From positions 1-5,977 of the forward strand of contig JAKSAU010000750.1 in NCBI GenBank assembly GCA_022361535.1: a DNA stretch of 5,977 nucleotides. Reading direction: 5' to 3'. The position numbers and the translations under genes are program-made. How positions within the stretch are numbered: position 1 is the first letter of the stretch; every line of letters begins with the position of its first letter. Below are positions 1 to 5,977 of this stretch, piece after piece. The notes beneath the pieces were generated by a model. The model was not told the DNA's origin. It was given only the letters and a program-made list of their open reading frames with translations, and did not search any database. The stretch is from Desulfobacterales bacterium. Its GTDB lineage: Bacteria; Desulfobacterota; Desulfobacteria; Desulfobacterales; Desulfobacteraceae.

Positions 1-51
1 AAAAAGGAACATTATACTGCAAGATCGGGATAATTAAAATATGAGGCGCCA

Positions 52-64
52 TTACCCAGGGTAA
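52..64. repeat. Short perfect palindrome TTACCC-A-GGGTAA
   Basis: Six bases on each side of a single central A are perfectly symmetrical. Sites of this size and symmetry can be operators, but no adjacent promoter or gene in the window can be tied to it. It overlaps the outer complementary segment (48-53) of the larger inverted-repeat structure, so the two foldings would compete. It may simply be part of the same element as the long inverted repeat. Confidence 0.35.
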
Positions 65-81
65 CCGTATTTACATATACC

Positions 82-158
82 GGTTCGTTAGTTCTAAGAA
101 GCGGCTGCCGAATTTTTTTTAAATCCGCCTGAGGCCGTCTTCTTAAAACTAACGAGCC
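82..158. repeat. Long imperfect inverted repeat (hairpin-forming), function unknown
   Basis: Positions 82-105 and 134-158 are nearly perfect reverse complements. Counting along the arms, 82-101 pairs with 139-158 with one mismatch (94 against 146) and one G-T pair (84 against 156). After a one-base bulge at 138, 102-105 pairs with 134-137. The loop is 28 nt (106-133) and carries a run of eight T at 113-120. A further six-base complementarity, GCCATT at 48-53 with AATGGC at 169-174, encloses the structure, so 48-174 could fold as one unit. It lies just downstream of the methyltransferase stop, on that gene's transcript side. Neither strand has a U-tract immediately after the stem, so it is not a standard intrinsic terminator, and no target-site duplication is obvious at the ends. 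It could be a small non-autonomous mobile element, an intergenic repeat, or a structured RNA. The pairing is seen directly; any function is unknown. Confidence 0.7.
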
Positions 159-228
159 TAAGTGCTCAAATGGCAATACCTTCTTTTGAGAATCCCTATA
201 TAAGAAATAGAAAATGGCTGATTGCTTT

Positions 229-1026
229 TTATGCGTTTTGAAAAACCATAAACAGTCTTTTTTTTAGCATTCCTCTATATATTTCTCTGGGATCCTCATA
301 GGATATTGTCGTGAGATGTTCCAAACGGAAGGTATTTGCAATGGCTTTAACATCATCAGGATAAAGTGTATTAAAACAAAACTTGCTTTTTAATCTTTTC
401 TCATTGTGCTCGCCCAAGGCGAAAACGATTTCCTCATTTGAACAAATCATGTTTTTATCAGGGTGATATGATCGCTCCCAGGTAAACTGTCCCGGTCCGA
501 ATTTATTTGAAATAAACTCTTTAGTCATAGATCCGCTGTTAAGTTCCATTCCCTGCTTTTCTATCAGCCAATGGAAATCCGGCATATCCATTAGAAAGAG
601 GCCACTTTTTTTAACCACTTTTTTTATCTGAAGAAATAATATTTTTAGCTGGTCACCGGTTAAAAGGCAAATACTGTTTCCCAGTGCGGTTACACACTGA
701 AACTGCTTTTCGTGGAATGGAAGATTCAAAACGTTTGCGCATAAAACATTGGCATTGAGGCATTTTTCTTTTTTTAACAACTCATTTGCCCTGCAGATCA
801 AATAGCTGCTGATATCCAATCCAACCGATTGTATATTGTGTTTGGAGAATTCTAAAACATGTCTTCCAGCACCACAAAAAAGATGAAGAGCATTTGATAT
901 GTCTTCTAAATAGTTTTTGAGGATGACAAATTCAATACCTGCGAGTTCATAATCCTGGTGTTCATCATCAAAGTCGAAGGAAAGCTCTCCATGACGGTAA
1001 TAAAAGCCGGCATTGTCCTGAATCAT
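229..1026 (-). CDS. Class I SAM-dependent methyltransferase, substrate unknown
   Basis: This 265-residue protein has a Rossmann-type methyltransferase core. The SAM-binding motif I is at about residues 48-56 (LHLFCGAGR), followed at the end of beta-2 by the acidic residue D71 (VGLDIS), which normally contacts the SAM ribose. A segment with the character of the post-II region (NVLNLPF, 98-104) and a motif IV-like strand (CVTALGNS, 111-118) follow. DMPD at 147-150 ends a further core strand. The C-terminal third (about 180-265) has the aromatic and charged pattern of small-molecule methyltransferases of the Methyltransf_25/UbiE-like group. No signal peptide or membrane segment is seen, so it should be cytosolic. 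The ATG is preceded by AAGG at 1035-1038 on the minus strand, 8 nt upstream, which supports this start; the stop is TAA. It is transcribed away from the binding-protein gene and appears monocistronic within the window. The substrate (metabolite, lipid, quinone or other) cannot be read from the sequence. Confidence 0.88.
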   Translation of the reverse strand: MIQDNAGFYYRHGELSFDFDDEHQDYELAGIEFVILKNYLEDISNALHLFCGAGRHVLEFSKHNIQSVGLDISSYLICRANELLKKEKCLNANVLCANVLNLPFHEKQFQCVTALGNSICLLTGDQLKILFLQIKKVVKKSGLFLMDMPDFHWLIEKQGMELNSGSMTKEFISNKFGPGQFTWERSYHPDKNMICSNEEIVFALGEHNEKRLKSKFCFNTLYPDDVKAIANTFRLEHLTTISYEDPREIYRGMLKKRLFMVFQNA

Positions 1027-1115
1027 AGTTATGTCCTTGTTGTAAGCACTGTCGACGGATCATTAAGTTAGTTTGTTGAATTTGACTGATCCTTTTTTTG
1101 ATTTTTTATAGGTGG

Positions 1116-1144
1116 ATATAAGCATACGAGAAAGGTTTGTTCAA
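1116..1144 (-). promoter_or_regulatory. Putative sigma-70-type promoter for the methyltransferase gene
   Basis: Read on the minus strand, a -35 box TTGAAC (1139-1144) is separated by exactly 17 nt from a -10 box TTATAT (1116-1121). The -10 box is preceded by TGC (1122-1124), matching the extended -10 TGn element. Transcription would start near 1109 and give a leader of roughly 80 nt. That leader contains a six-base inverted repeat (GGATCA at 1057-1062 with TGATCC at 1087-1092, 24 nt apart), probably too loose to matter. Box matches and spacing are seen; activity is inferred. Confidence 0.5.
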
Positions 1145-1493
1145 CGCTTTTTCTTTTTTACCTGTATTTAGTTTAGTTCAAACCATTATTTTTCATGTTT
1201 TAACTAGGTAAGGAAAAAGGTGTTTGATTTTGACTTGGTTGTTAGCTTCTTAAATTACAATACCTTACTTATATGCGGATGTTGAGAATCGTTTGTCTTT
1301 ACCCGTAAACTGCGGAATCCAAAAGACGGAAAACCTTATACGGTTAATTTGCTAGTTGAAACATGATTTCTTGACTTCGCACAATAATTTTGATTACCAA
1401 GGAACAAGGGGTTAATTGACTGGATGATAAAAAATAGCTTTATTCTTTTTTTGTGTTGGGTATTATAGTTCTTAATCCAAGGGGGTGGGATAA
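1145..1493. other. AT-rich intergenic region upstream of the binding-protein gene
   Basis: This stretch lies between the methyltransferase promoter and the binding-protein start and encodes no protein I can support. Several TTGACT hexamers are present on the plus strand (1230-1235, 1371-1376, 1416-1421). None is paired with a good -10 box at 16-18 nt. The nearest matches are TACAAT at 1256-1261 (20 nt spacing) and TATTCT at 1441-1446 (19 nt spacing). TATTAT at 1461-1466 resembles a -10 box but has no -35. The promoter of the SBP-kinase pair is presumably here and may need an activator or an alternative sigma factor. A small inverted repeat (GTCTTT at 1295-1300 with AAAGAC at 1322-1327) is present. 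I see no recognisable riboswitch and no sigma-54 signature. Confidence 0.4.
1479..1489 (+). promoter_or_regulatory. Strong ribosome binding site fixing the GTG start of the binding protein
   Basis: AAGGGGGTGGG is a near-consensus Shine-Dalgarno sequence close to the GTG at 1494. An in-frame TAA occupies 1491-1493, directly before this GTG, so the reading frame cannot begin earlier. The next in-frame Met codon is more than 100 codons downstream, beyond the signal peptide. GTG at 1494 is therefore the start. Confidence 0.8.
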
Positions 1494-3071
1494 GTGAAAA
1501 AGGATAATCTAATTATCTTATTGGTAACAATTTTTACTATCATAATTGCATATGGAACATCCGTGGCAAGCCCCCCACCTGTTTATGGCGGCACATTGGT
1601 GTGGGGGAGAAGCGCCAGGATAAATACCCTTGATCCGGCCACTGGCGTTTCCGAAGAGTCCCAAACGGCGATTGCAGCGATATATGATACCCTGGTCCGC
1701 TATAATCATGAAACCGGCTTATTGGAACCAAGCCTGGCCATTTCATGGCAAATATCAAAAGATGGAAAAACATTAGTCTTTAAGCTTCGAAGAGGGGTCC
1801 GGTTTCATGATGGAAACGAATTAAACGCTCGTGCCGTTGTCTTCTCATTTTCACGACAGATGGATACATCCCACCCTTTTTATCCTCCAAACATCGGATA
1901 TGCCAAGTATATTTTCGACATGGTAGACAGTGTTTACGAAATATCTAGTTCGAAAGTAGGAATCCGTTTAAAATCTCCATATGCCCCCTTTATCCATAGT
2001 TTGACCATTCCTGCAGCCAGTATCGTTAGTCCTGCAGCCGTTAAAAAATGGAAAAACCAATATCATATAAATCCAATTGGAACCGGACCTTTCCGCCTTG
2101 AAAAGTGGGAATCCGGAGAACGCGTAGCCCTTGTGCAAAACGAAAAGTTTTGGGGAGAACGGCCGTTTCTTGACCGATTGGTTTATAAAACAATCGTTAA
2201 CAGTAAAGATCGCTTTATGGAACTGTCAACAGGTTCCATCCAGGTAATGGACGGTATCGGCCCGGAAGAATTCGGTTCGATTAAACGAAACAATGAACTT
2301 GATTATTCAACGACTTCAGGTCTCAATGTCTGCTTTATTACCATGAACACCCAAAAACCTCCTTTTGACAATCAAAAGGTCCGGCAAGCAGTGAATTATG
2401 CGGTAAACAAAGCAAAGATTGTAAAACTTCTCTACCAAGGGCTTGCAGAAGCGGCAATCAACCCTTTTCCCCCAAGTATCTGGGGCTACAACCATGATAT
2501 AAAAGGCTATGAATACAATCCTAAGAAGGCAAAAGTCCTTTTGAGGGAAGCCGGCTATCCAAATGGATTTGAAACAACTTTATTTAAACTACCGGTTCCC
2601 CGGTTTTACAATCAACTGCCGGATCAAACCGCCCACCTGATCCAGGCCAATCTTGCTGCCGTGGGGATCAAGGCAAAAATTTCAACTTTCAAGGACTGGA
2701 AAACCTATCGATCCATGCTGCAAAAAGGAAAGCATCAAATGGCCTTTTACGGATGGGGTGCCGAGTATAAAGACCCAGACTATTTCTTATATAACCTGTT
2801 AGATCTGGATAATGCAGTCATCGGTAAAGGATATAACTTCTCTTTTTTCAAGGATCCGGAATTTCACGATCTGATTATCAAAGCGCAGGAGAACCCGGTT
2901 CAATCACAAAGGGAAGTGTTGTATAAAAGAGCCCAGGCCATTGTACATGAAAAGGCGCCTTGGGTCCCTCTGGTCCATAGCCAGCAAATTCTAGGGTTTC
3001 ACAAAAGTGTTCATGGAATCATTCTCGACCCCAGGGAGTATTGGGGATTTCAAAAAGCATGGATAAAATAA
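1494..3071 (+). CDS. Periplasmic peptide-type solute-binding protein, SBP family 5 (DppA/OppA-like)
   Basis: This 525-residue protein belongs to the cluster C (family 5) solute-binding proteins that bind di- or oligopeptides, nickel complexes or haem in the periplasm. Residues 1-25 form a Sec signal peptide: KKD at the N-terminus, a hydrophobic core at 6-20, and likely cleavage after SVA (23-25). There is no lipobox Cys, so the mature protein is soluble rather than membrane-anchored. Family landmarks are an early LDPATG, then SKDGKTLVFKLRRGVRFHDG, NPIGTGPF, a VRQAVNYAVNK segment, and PPSIWGYN. The overall length and order resemble E. coli DppA. By eye, R370 (PVPRFYN) and the DPD at 427-429 (GWGAEYKDPDYF) align with the DppA Arg and Asp that clamp the carboxylate and amino ends of a dipeptide, so a short peptide is the best ligand guess. 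No permease or ATPase gene is adjacent; the next gene on the same strand is a histidine kinase 51 bp away. The ligand and a sensory role are inferred. Confidence 0.92.
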   Translation: MKKDNLIILLVTIFTIIIAYGTSVASPPPVYGGTLVWGRSARINTLDPATGVSEESQTAIAAIYDTLVRYNHETGLLEPSLAISWQISKDGKTLVFKLRRGVRFHDGNELNARAVVFSFSRQMDTSHPFYPPNIGYAKYIFDMVDSVYEISSSKVGIRLKSPYAPFIHSLTIPAASIVSPAAVKKWKNQYHINPIGTGPFRLEKWESGERVALVQNEKFWGERPFLDRLVYKTIVNSKDRFMELSTGSIQVMDGIGPEEFGSIKRNNELDYSTTSGLNVCFITMNTQKPPFDNQKVRQAVNYAVNKAKIVKLLYQGLAEAAINPFPPSIWGYNHDIKGYEYNPKKAKVLLREAGYPNGFETTLFKLPVPRFYNQLPDQTAHLIQANLAAVGIKAKISTFKDWKTYRSMLQKGKHQMAFYGWGAEYKDPDYFLYNLLDLDNAVIGKGYNFSFFKDPEFHDLIIKAQENPVQSQREVLYKRAQAIVHEKAPWVPLVHSQQILGFHKSVHGIILDPREYWGFQKAWIK

Positions 3072-3122
3072 AGATTTAGTTTTACTTGTCCATGGTCTTA
3101 AAATTAGTGTCAAAGGCTGAAG

Positions 3123-5777
3123 ATGAATATCACAAGAAAGCTGATTATTACTAATATTTTCATTGCTATTCTTCCGACCATTGTTATTACCCTTGTCAGT
3201 TTCCATATCATGTCAAATCGTTTTTCCAACGAATTGGCATTAAAGGGGAAGGCCTCTTTGTTTGAGGCAGAAGCATTTATCAATAATCATTTTGACTTGG
3301 GCAAAAAGCTTGCGGTCTTTTTGGCAAACTCTAACGAACTCAAAACAGCCCTTTCTTCAAACACAGTTCCCGAATTTTTAACCCCTTTTAAAGATTTTAT
3401 AGATTTGGCTGTTATTGAGGTATTTAACACGGATAAAACACTTCTAGTAAGAGAATATGTTGACCGTGAAAATTCTGAATACGGATTTACCCGTCCAAAA
3501 GATTCTATCATAGATCAAACTTTGGATTTAGAAAGAGTCAGCGGTTTTTATCAAACAAGCGATGGGGGACTGTCAATTAAGATTAGTGAGCCTGTTATAG
3601 ACACAGCCACCTTGGATGTAAAAGGCGTCGTAATTATTAGTTTTCCCCTTGGACATTCAATGGTCAGACTCCTAAAATCCCGTATTAAAGCTGATGTTAG
3701 TCTATTTTTCCATCAGTCCAAAGCAGTTGTCAGCACCTTGATCGATAAAAAAGGAAGAATGATTCAAAAACCCTGGAACGGGGCTGTTACAGATTTATCC
3801 CTGTTTGCCGAAAGTCCTGTCACAATAAATGAAAAAATTGTCTCTCATCATTATACTGTTTCCTATGGATTAATTGGCGACAATCTTTCAAGCCCGGTGG
3901 CCATTTTATCCACAGCCATAAATCGTGACAGTATTGAAAAAAGCCGGTGGCAGACATACAGATTTCTTTTAGTTTGCTCCGGAGGCATTGGTTTGATTGT
4001 TATTATCGTTGGTATACTCGTTGCCCGGTCAATAACTAATCCCATAAATAACCTATTGGATTCAATCAGTGAGATTACCCAGGGAAATCTTGAAGCGGAT
4101 ATCGATATCAGCAGGAAAGATGAATTGGGCACTCTGGCCAAAGGCTTTTTGCATATGAAGGAGGCCGTACGTAAACAGATCAAAGACCTATCACAACTCA
4201 ATCAAAAAATTATAACTAAAAATGAAGAATTAAGGACATATCGTGTTCATCTTGAGGAATTGGTAGAAGAAAGAACGATTGATCTTAAAAATGCCCGCCA
4301 GGCTGCAGAGGATGCCAATCAGGCCAAATCAGAATTTCTAGCCAACATGAGTCACGAAATTCGTACCCCGTTAAATGCCGTAACCGGATTTAGTGAACTA
4401 CTCTCTTCAACGTCAAAAGACCCCAAGCTTCATAGTTATATAGATGCCATTCAAGTTGCGGGAAAAAGTCTTTTGACTTTGATTAATGATATTCTTGACT
4501 TGTCTAAGATAGAAGCCGGTATGCTTGAGATAAAAAAAGAACCGATAAATCTTGACGTTATATTCAAGGAAATTGAACAAGTTTTCCATGAGAAGATCAA
4601 AGAAAAAGAAATAGAGTTAATTATCCGCCTGAATAAAAATGTACCCCAATATTTAGTTCTGGATGAATCCAGAACTCGACAGATTCTTTTGAATCTTGTT
4701 GGAAATGCAGTCAAATTTACAAAGAAAGGCCAAGTAAAACTTACCGCCAAAAGTCAGCCAAATAAAAAAGGCACCATAGATATTATCATCCATGTAGAAG
4801 ATACGGGTCCTGGAATCCCGGAAAAAGACCACATGATAATCTTTGACGCTTTTAGGCAGTTGGATGGCTCCGGTACGAGACGACACAGCGGAACTGGCCT
4901 TGGTTTATCCATCTGCAAACGGCTTGTAGAAGCCATGAACGGCAAAATATCCGTGCTGAAAACAGATAAAACAGGCAGCATATTTGAGGTTGTTTTGCAT
5001 GACGTGACCATAGACTTGAATGATGTCTCGCTCCCGACAGATGTAAAACAGTTTCAGATCCAAAATACACGCTTTGAAAATAAAACCGTGTTGATCATAG
5101 ATGATGCTGAATCAAACCGGAATTTTATTGAAGAATTGCTCAAAAAAGTGAATCTTAATGTGACTGCCGTGAGAGATACAAATGAAGTATTCACCATGAT
5201 AAAACAGGATGTTCCCGATTTGATACTCATGAATGTCAGAATGAGATCGCTACAGGGTAAAAAAACAATAAAAAAACTTAAATCAGACCCGAGAACCAAA
5301 ACAATACCTACCATTGCCTTAACTGCGGGGATTATATCCAATGAGAAGATCGATTATTTAAGACAATGGTTTGACGGCTACCTCACCAAGCCTGTTGAAG
5401 CCAACAAGCTTTTCATGGAGATATCTAATTATTTTTCCTATACACTTCTGACAGAAAAAAAATCATCACACAAGAATACATGTTCAATTGATATCTCTAA
5501 TATAAAAGAACCGGAAAAATTAATTGCTACGCTCCAAGATGAGGTACTACCGCAATCCAGACACATGAAAGACGTTTTGGTTATCACCCAGATTGAATCA
5601 TTCGGGTTGAGGATAAAAGAGATTGGAACTTCATACAAATCAAAAGAACTGATTGAATTCAGCAATGCATTGATGAACACGGTCAATACGTTTGATGTCA
5701 TCGGGATCAAAAAGCAATTGCAGGACCTCCCAGTTTTGATTGATCAATTAATCCAGGAGCTGTCGGATTGTTGCTAG
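3123..5777 (+). CDS. Transmembrane hybrid histidine kinase with degenerate receiver domain
   Basis: This 884-residue inner-membrane sensor kinase has, in order: TM1 (about 7-27); a periplasmic sensor domain (about 30-279), probably Cache-like though I cannot assign a family; TM2 (about 280-301); HAMP (302-355); a coiled-coil linker (356-400); a HisKA dimerisation domain with phospho-accepting H411 in SHEIRTP; a HATPase_c domain with N-box N524/N528, G1 box D560-G562-G564, F-box F574/F577 and G2 box G590-G592-G594; a receiver domain (about 655-775); and a helical C-terminal tail (776-884). The kinase core is complete and should autophosphorylate. The receiver keeps the acidic pair D660/D661, T734 and K756, but the phosphorylatable Asp is N704 and the usual MPxMDG loop reads MRSLQG. 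The tail resembles an HPt-like bundle but has F827 where a His would be expected. The ATG has AAAGG at 3112-3116, 6 nt upstream. The 51 bp gap after the binding-protein gene, with no terminator visible, suggests co-transcription. No response regulator follows; the next gene is convergent. Confidence 0.93.
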   Translation: MNITRKLIITNIFIAILPTIVITLVSFHIMSNRFSNELALKGKASLFEAEAFINNHFDLGKKLAVFLANSNELKTALSSNTVPEFLTPFKDFIDLAVIEVFNTDKTLLVREYVDRENSEYGFTRPKDSIIDQTLDLERVSGFYQTSDGGLSIKISEPVIDTATLDVKGVVIISFPLGHSMVRLLKSRIKADVSLFFHQSKAVVSTLIDKKGRMIQKPWNGAVTDLSLFAESPVTINEKIVSHHYTVSYGLIGDNLSSPVAILSTAINRDSIEKSRWQTYRFLLVCSGGIGLIVIIVGILVARSITNPINNLLDSISEITQGNLEADIDISRKDELGTLAKGFLHMKEAVRKQIKDLSQLNQKIITKNEELRTYRVHLEELVEERTIDLKNARQAAEDANQAKSEFLANMSHEIRTPLNAVTGFSELLSSTSKDPKLHSYIDAIQVAGKSLLTLINDILDLSKIEAGMLEIKKEPINLDVIFKEIEQVFHEKIKEKEIELIIRLNKNVPQYLVLDESRTRQILLNLVGNAVKFTKKGQVKLTAKSQPNKKGTIDIIIHVEDTGPGIPEKDHMIIFDAFRQLDGSGTRRHSGTGLGLSICKRLVEAMNGKISVLKTDKTGSIFEVVLHDVTIDLNDVSLPTDVKQFQIQNTRFENKTVLIIDDAESNRNFIEELLKKVNLNVTAVRDTNEVFTMIKQDVPDLILMNVRMRSLQGKKTIKKLKSDPRTKTIPTIALTAGIISNEKIDYLRQWFDGYLTKPVEANKLFMEISNYFSYTLLTEKKSSHKNTCSIDISNIKEPEKLIATLQDEVLPQSRHMKDVLVITQIESFGLRIKEIGTSYKSKELIEFSNALMNTVNTFDVIGIKKQLQDLPVLIDQLIQELSDCC

Positions 5778-5802
5778 TCTCGTATCTGTATTCAGCTGAC
5801 TG

Positions 5803-5977
5803 TCAAGCTGTCTCTTTTACTGCCGCACCAAACCGATTGAAATACTGTCCCTGGAATCTTGGAGAGTGGGCATCTGACCCAAGTAAAATTGGGATATCTC
5901 TTGTCTGGGCTTCTTGGATAATCCAGTTGGATGGATAGGGGGCAGCTGCGGGGTGGTTGATTCCGTTTGTGTTTATC
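5803..5977 (-). CDS. PHP-family histidinol-phosphatase-like protein, C-terminal fragment (cut by window edge)
   Basis: The last 57 codons of a minus-strand gene enter from the right edge; the first whole codon begins at 5976 and the TGA stop is at 5803-5805. The translation contains INTNGINH, then PYPSNWII and DIPILLGSDAHSP. This arrangement (ExNTxG, then YPS, then GSDAH) is typical of the C-terminal half of PHP metallo-phosphoesterases of the HisJ/HisK histidinol-phosphatase type. In that family the Asp and His of SDAH (codons at 5872-5874 and 5866-5868) help coordinate the active-site metal cluster. The family hydrolyses histidinol phosphate in histidine synthesis, but related PHP enzymes act on other phosphoesters, so the substrate is uncertain. 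Only about 20 residues follow the SDAH motif before the stop, which seems somewhat short for HisJ-like proteins. It is convergent with the kinase gene, with 25 bp between the stops. The start and N-terminal metal ligands lie outside the window. Confidence 0.8.
   Translation of the reverse strand, partial: INTNGINHPAAAPYPSNWIIQEAQTRDIPILLGSDAHSPRFQGQYFNRFGAAVKETA

Noticed and set aside
1..52. Start of a minus-strand gene running off the left edge (ATG at 50-52, open for 17 codons, MAPHILIIPILQ...).
   Set aside because: It has no Shine-Dalgarno sequence, is only 17 codons long in the window, and its start lies inside a palindrome. Short plus-strand tails open to the left edge also exist. Too little sequence to support any of them.
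82..158. Integron attC site, because the arms contain GTTAG and CTAAC.
   Set aside because: The core motifs point the wrong way. An attC site runs from RYYYAAC on the left to GTTRRRY on the right, whereas here GTTAG is left and CTAAC is right. No integrase or cassette structure is present.
82..158. Intrinsic terminator for the methyltransferase transcript.
   Set aside because: The stem is long but no U-run follows it on either strand; the T8 run is inside the loop. The CGGCTGCCG just before the T-run would leave a one-base loop and cannot form a useful hairpin.
1295..1327. Possible riboswitch or attenuator (GTCTTT/AAAGAC pair with an inner CCG/CGG) upstream of the binding-protein gene.
   Set aside because: The stems are short and do not match conserved cores of riboswitch classes I can recognise, such as c-di-GMP, cobalamin or TPP. 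It lies over 160 nt from the start with no following terminator or RBS sequestration.
3863..4201. Open frames antisense to the binding-protein and kinase genes, this being the longest example.
   Set aside because: They mirror genes with clear family motifs, lack ribosome binding sites and known motifs, and are best explained as shadow frames.
5793..5810. Hairpin CAGCT/AGCTG between the convergent kinase and PHP genes as a bidirectional terminator.
   Set aside because: The stem is only five base pairs with an eight-base loop, overlaps the PHP stop codon, and has only a weak T-rich stretch on the plus-strand side and none on the other.

Overview
The window looks like a chromosomal stretch of a moderately AT-rich Gram-negative bacterium. 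Three things suggest an anaerobic Desulfobacterota-type (Desulfobacterales-like) host: a non-lipoprotein periplasmic binding protein with a cleavable signal peptide, a large membrane hybrid histidine kinase, and the kinase's C-terminal helical tail, which resembles tails I associate with that group. The taxonomic call is an inference from protein character, not from a marker gene.

Layout from left to right. Positions 1-228 hold no gene I can support, but contain a long imperfect inverted repeat (82-158) with smaller palindromes around it. A class I SAM-dependent methyltransferase lies on the minus strand (229-1026), with a plausible sigma-70-type promoter upstream at 1116-1144. An AT-rich divergent intergenic region follows. 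A plus-strand pair comes next: a DppA/OppA-family (SBP family 5) periplasmic solute-binding protein (1494-3071, GTG start) and, 51 bp downstream, an 884-residue transmembrane hybrid histidine kinase (3123-5777). At the right edge, convergent with the kinase, is the C-terminal end of a PHP-family histidinol-phosphatase-like gene on the minus strand (5803-5977). It is too short for a simple ORF screen but is recognisable by its GSDAH metal-binding motif.

The most interesting unit is the binding-protein/kinase pair. No ABC permease or ATPase accompanies the binding protein in the window, so it may be a periplasmic co-sensor that presents a peptide-like ligand to the kinase's extracytoplasmic domain. 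The kinase core has every catalytic motif (H411, N528, D560, G590/G592/G594). Its attached receiver is degenerate: the phospho-accepting Asp is Asn704 and the surrounding loop has also drifted. The C-terminal HPt-like helical tail has Phe where the relay His would be expected. The intramolecular phosphorelay therefore appears dead, and output probably goes from H411 to a separate response regulator not present here.
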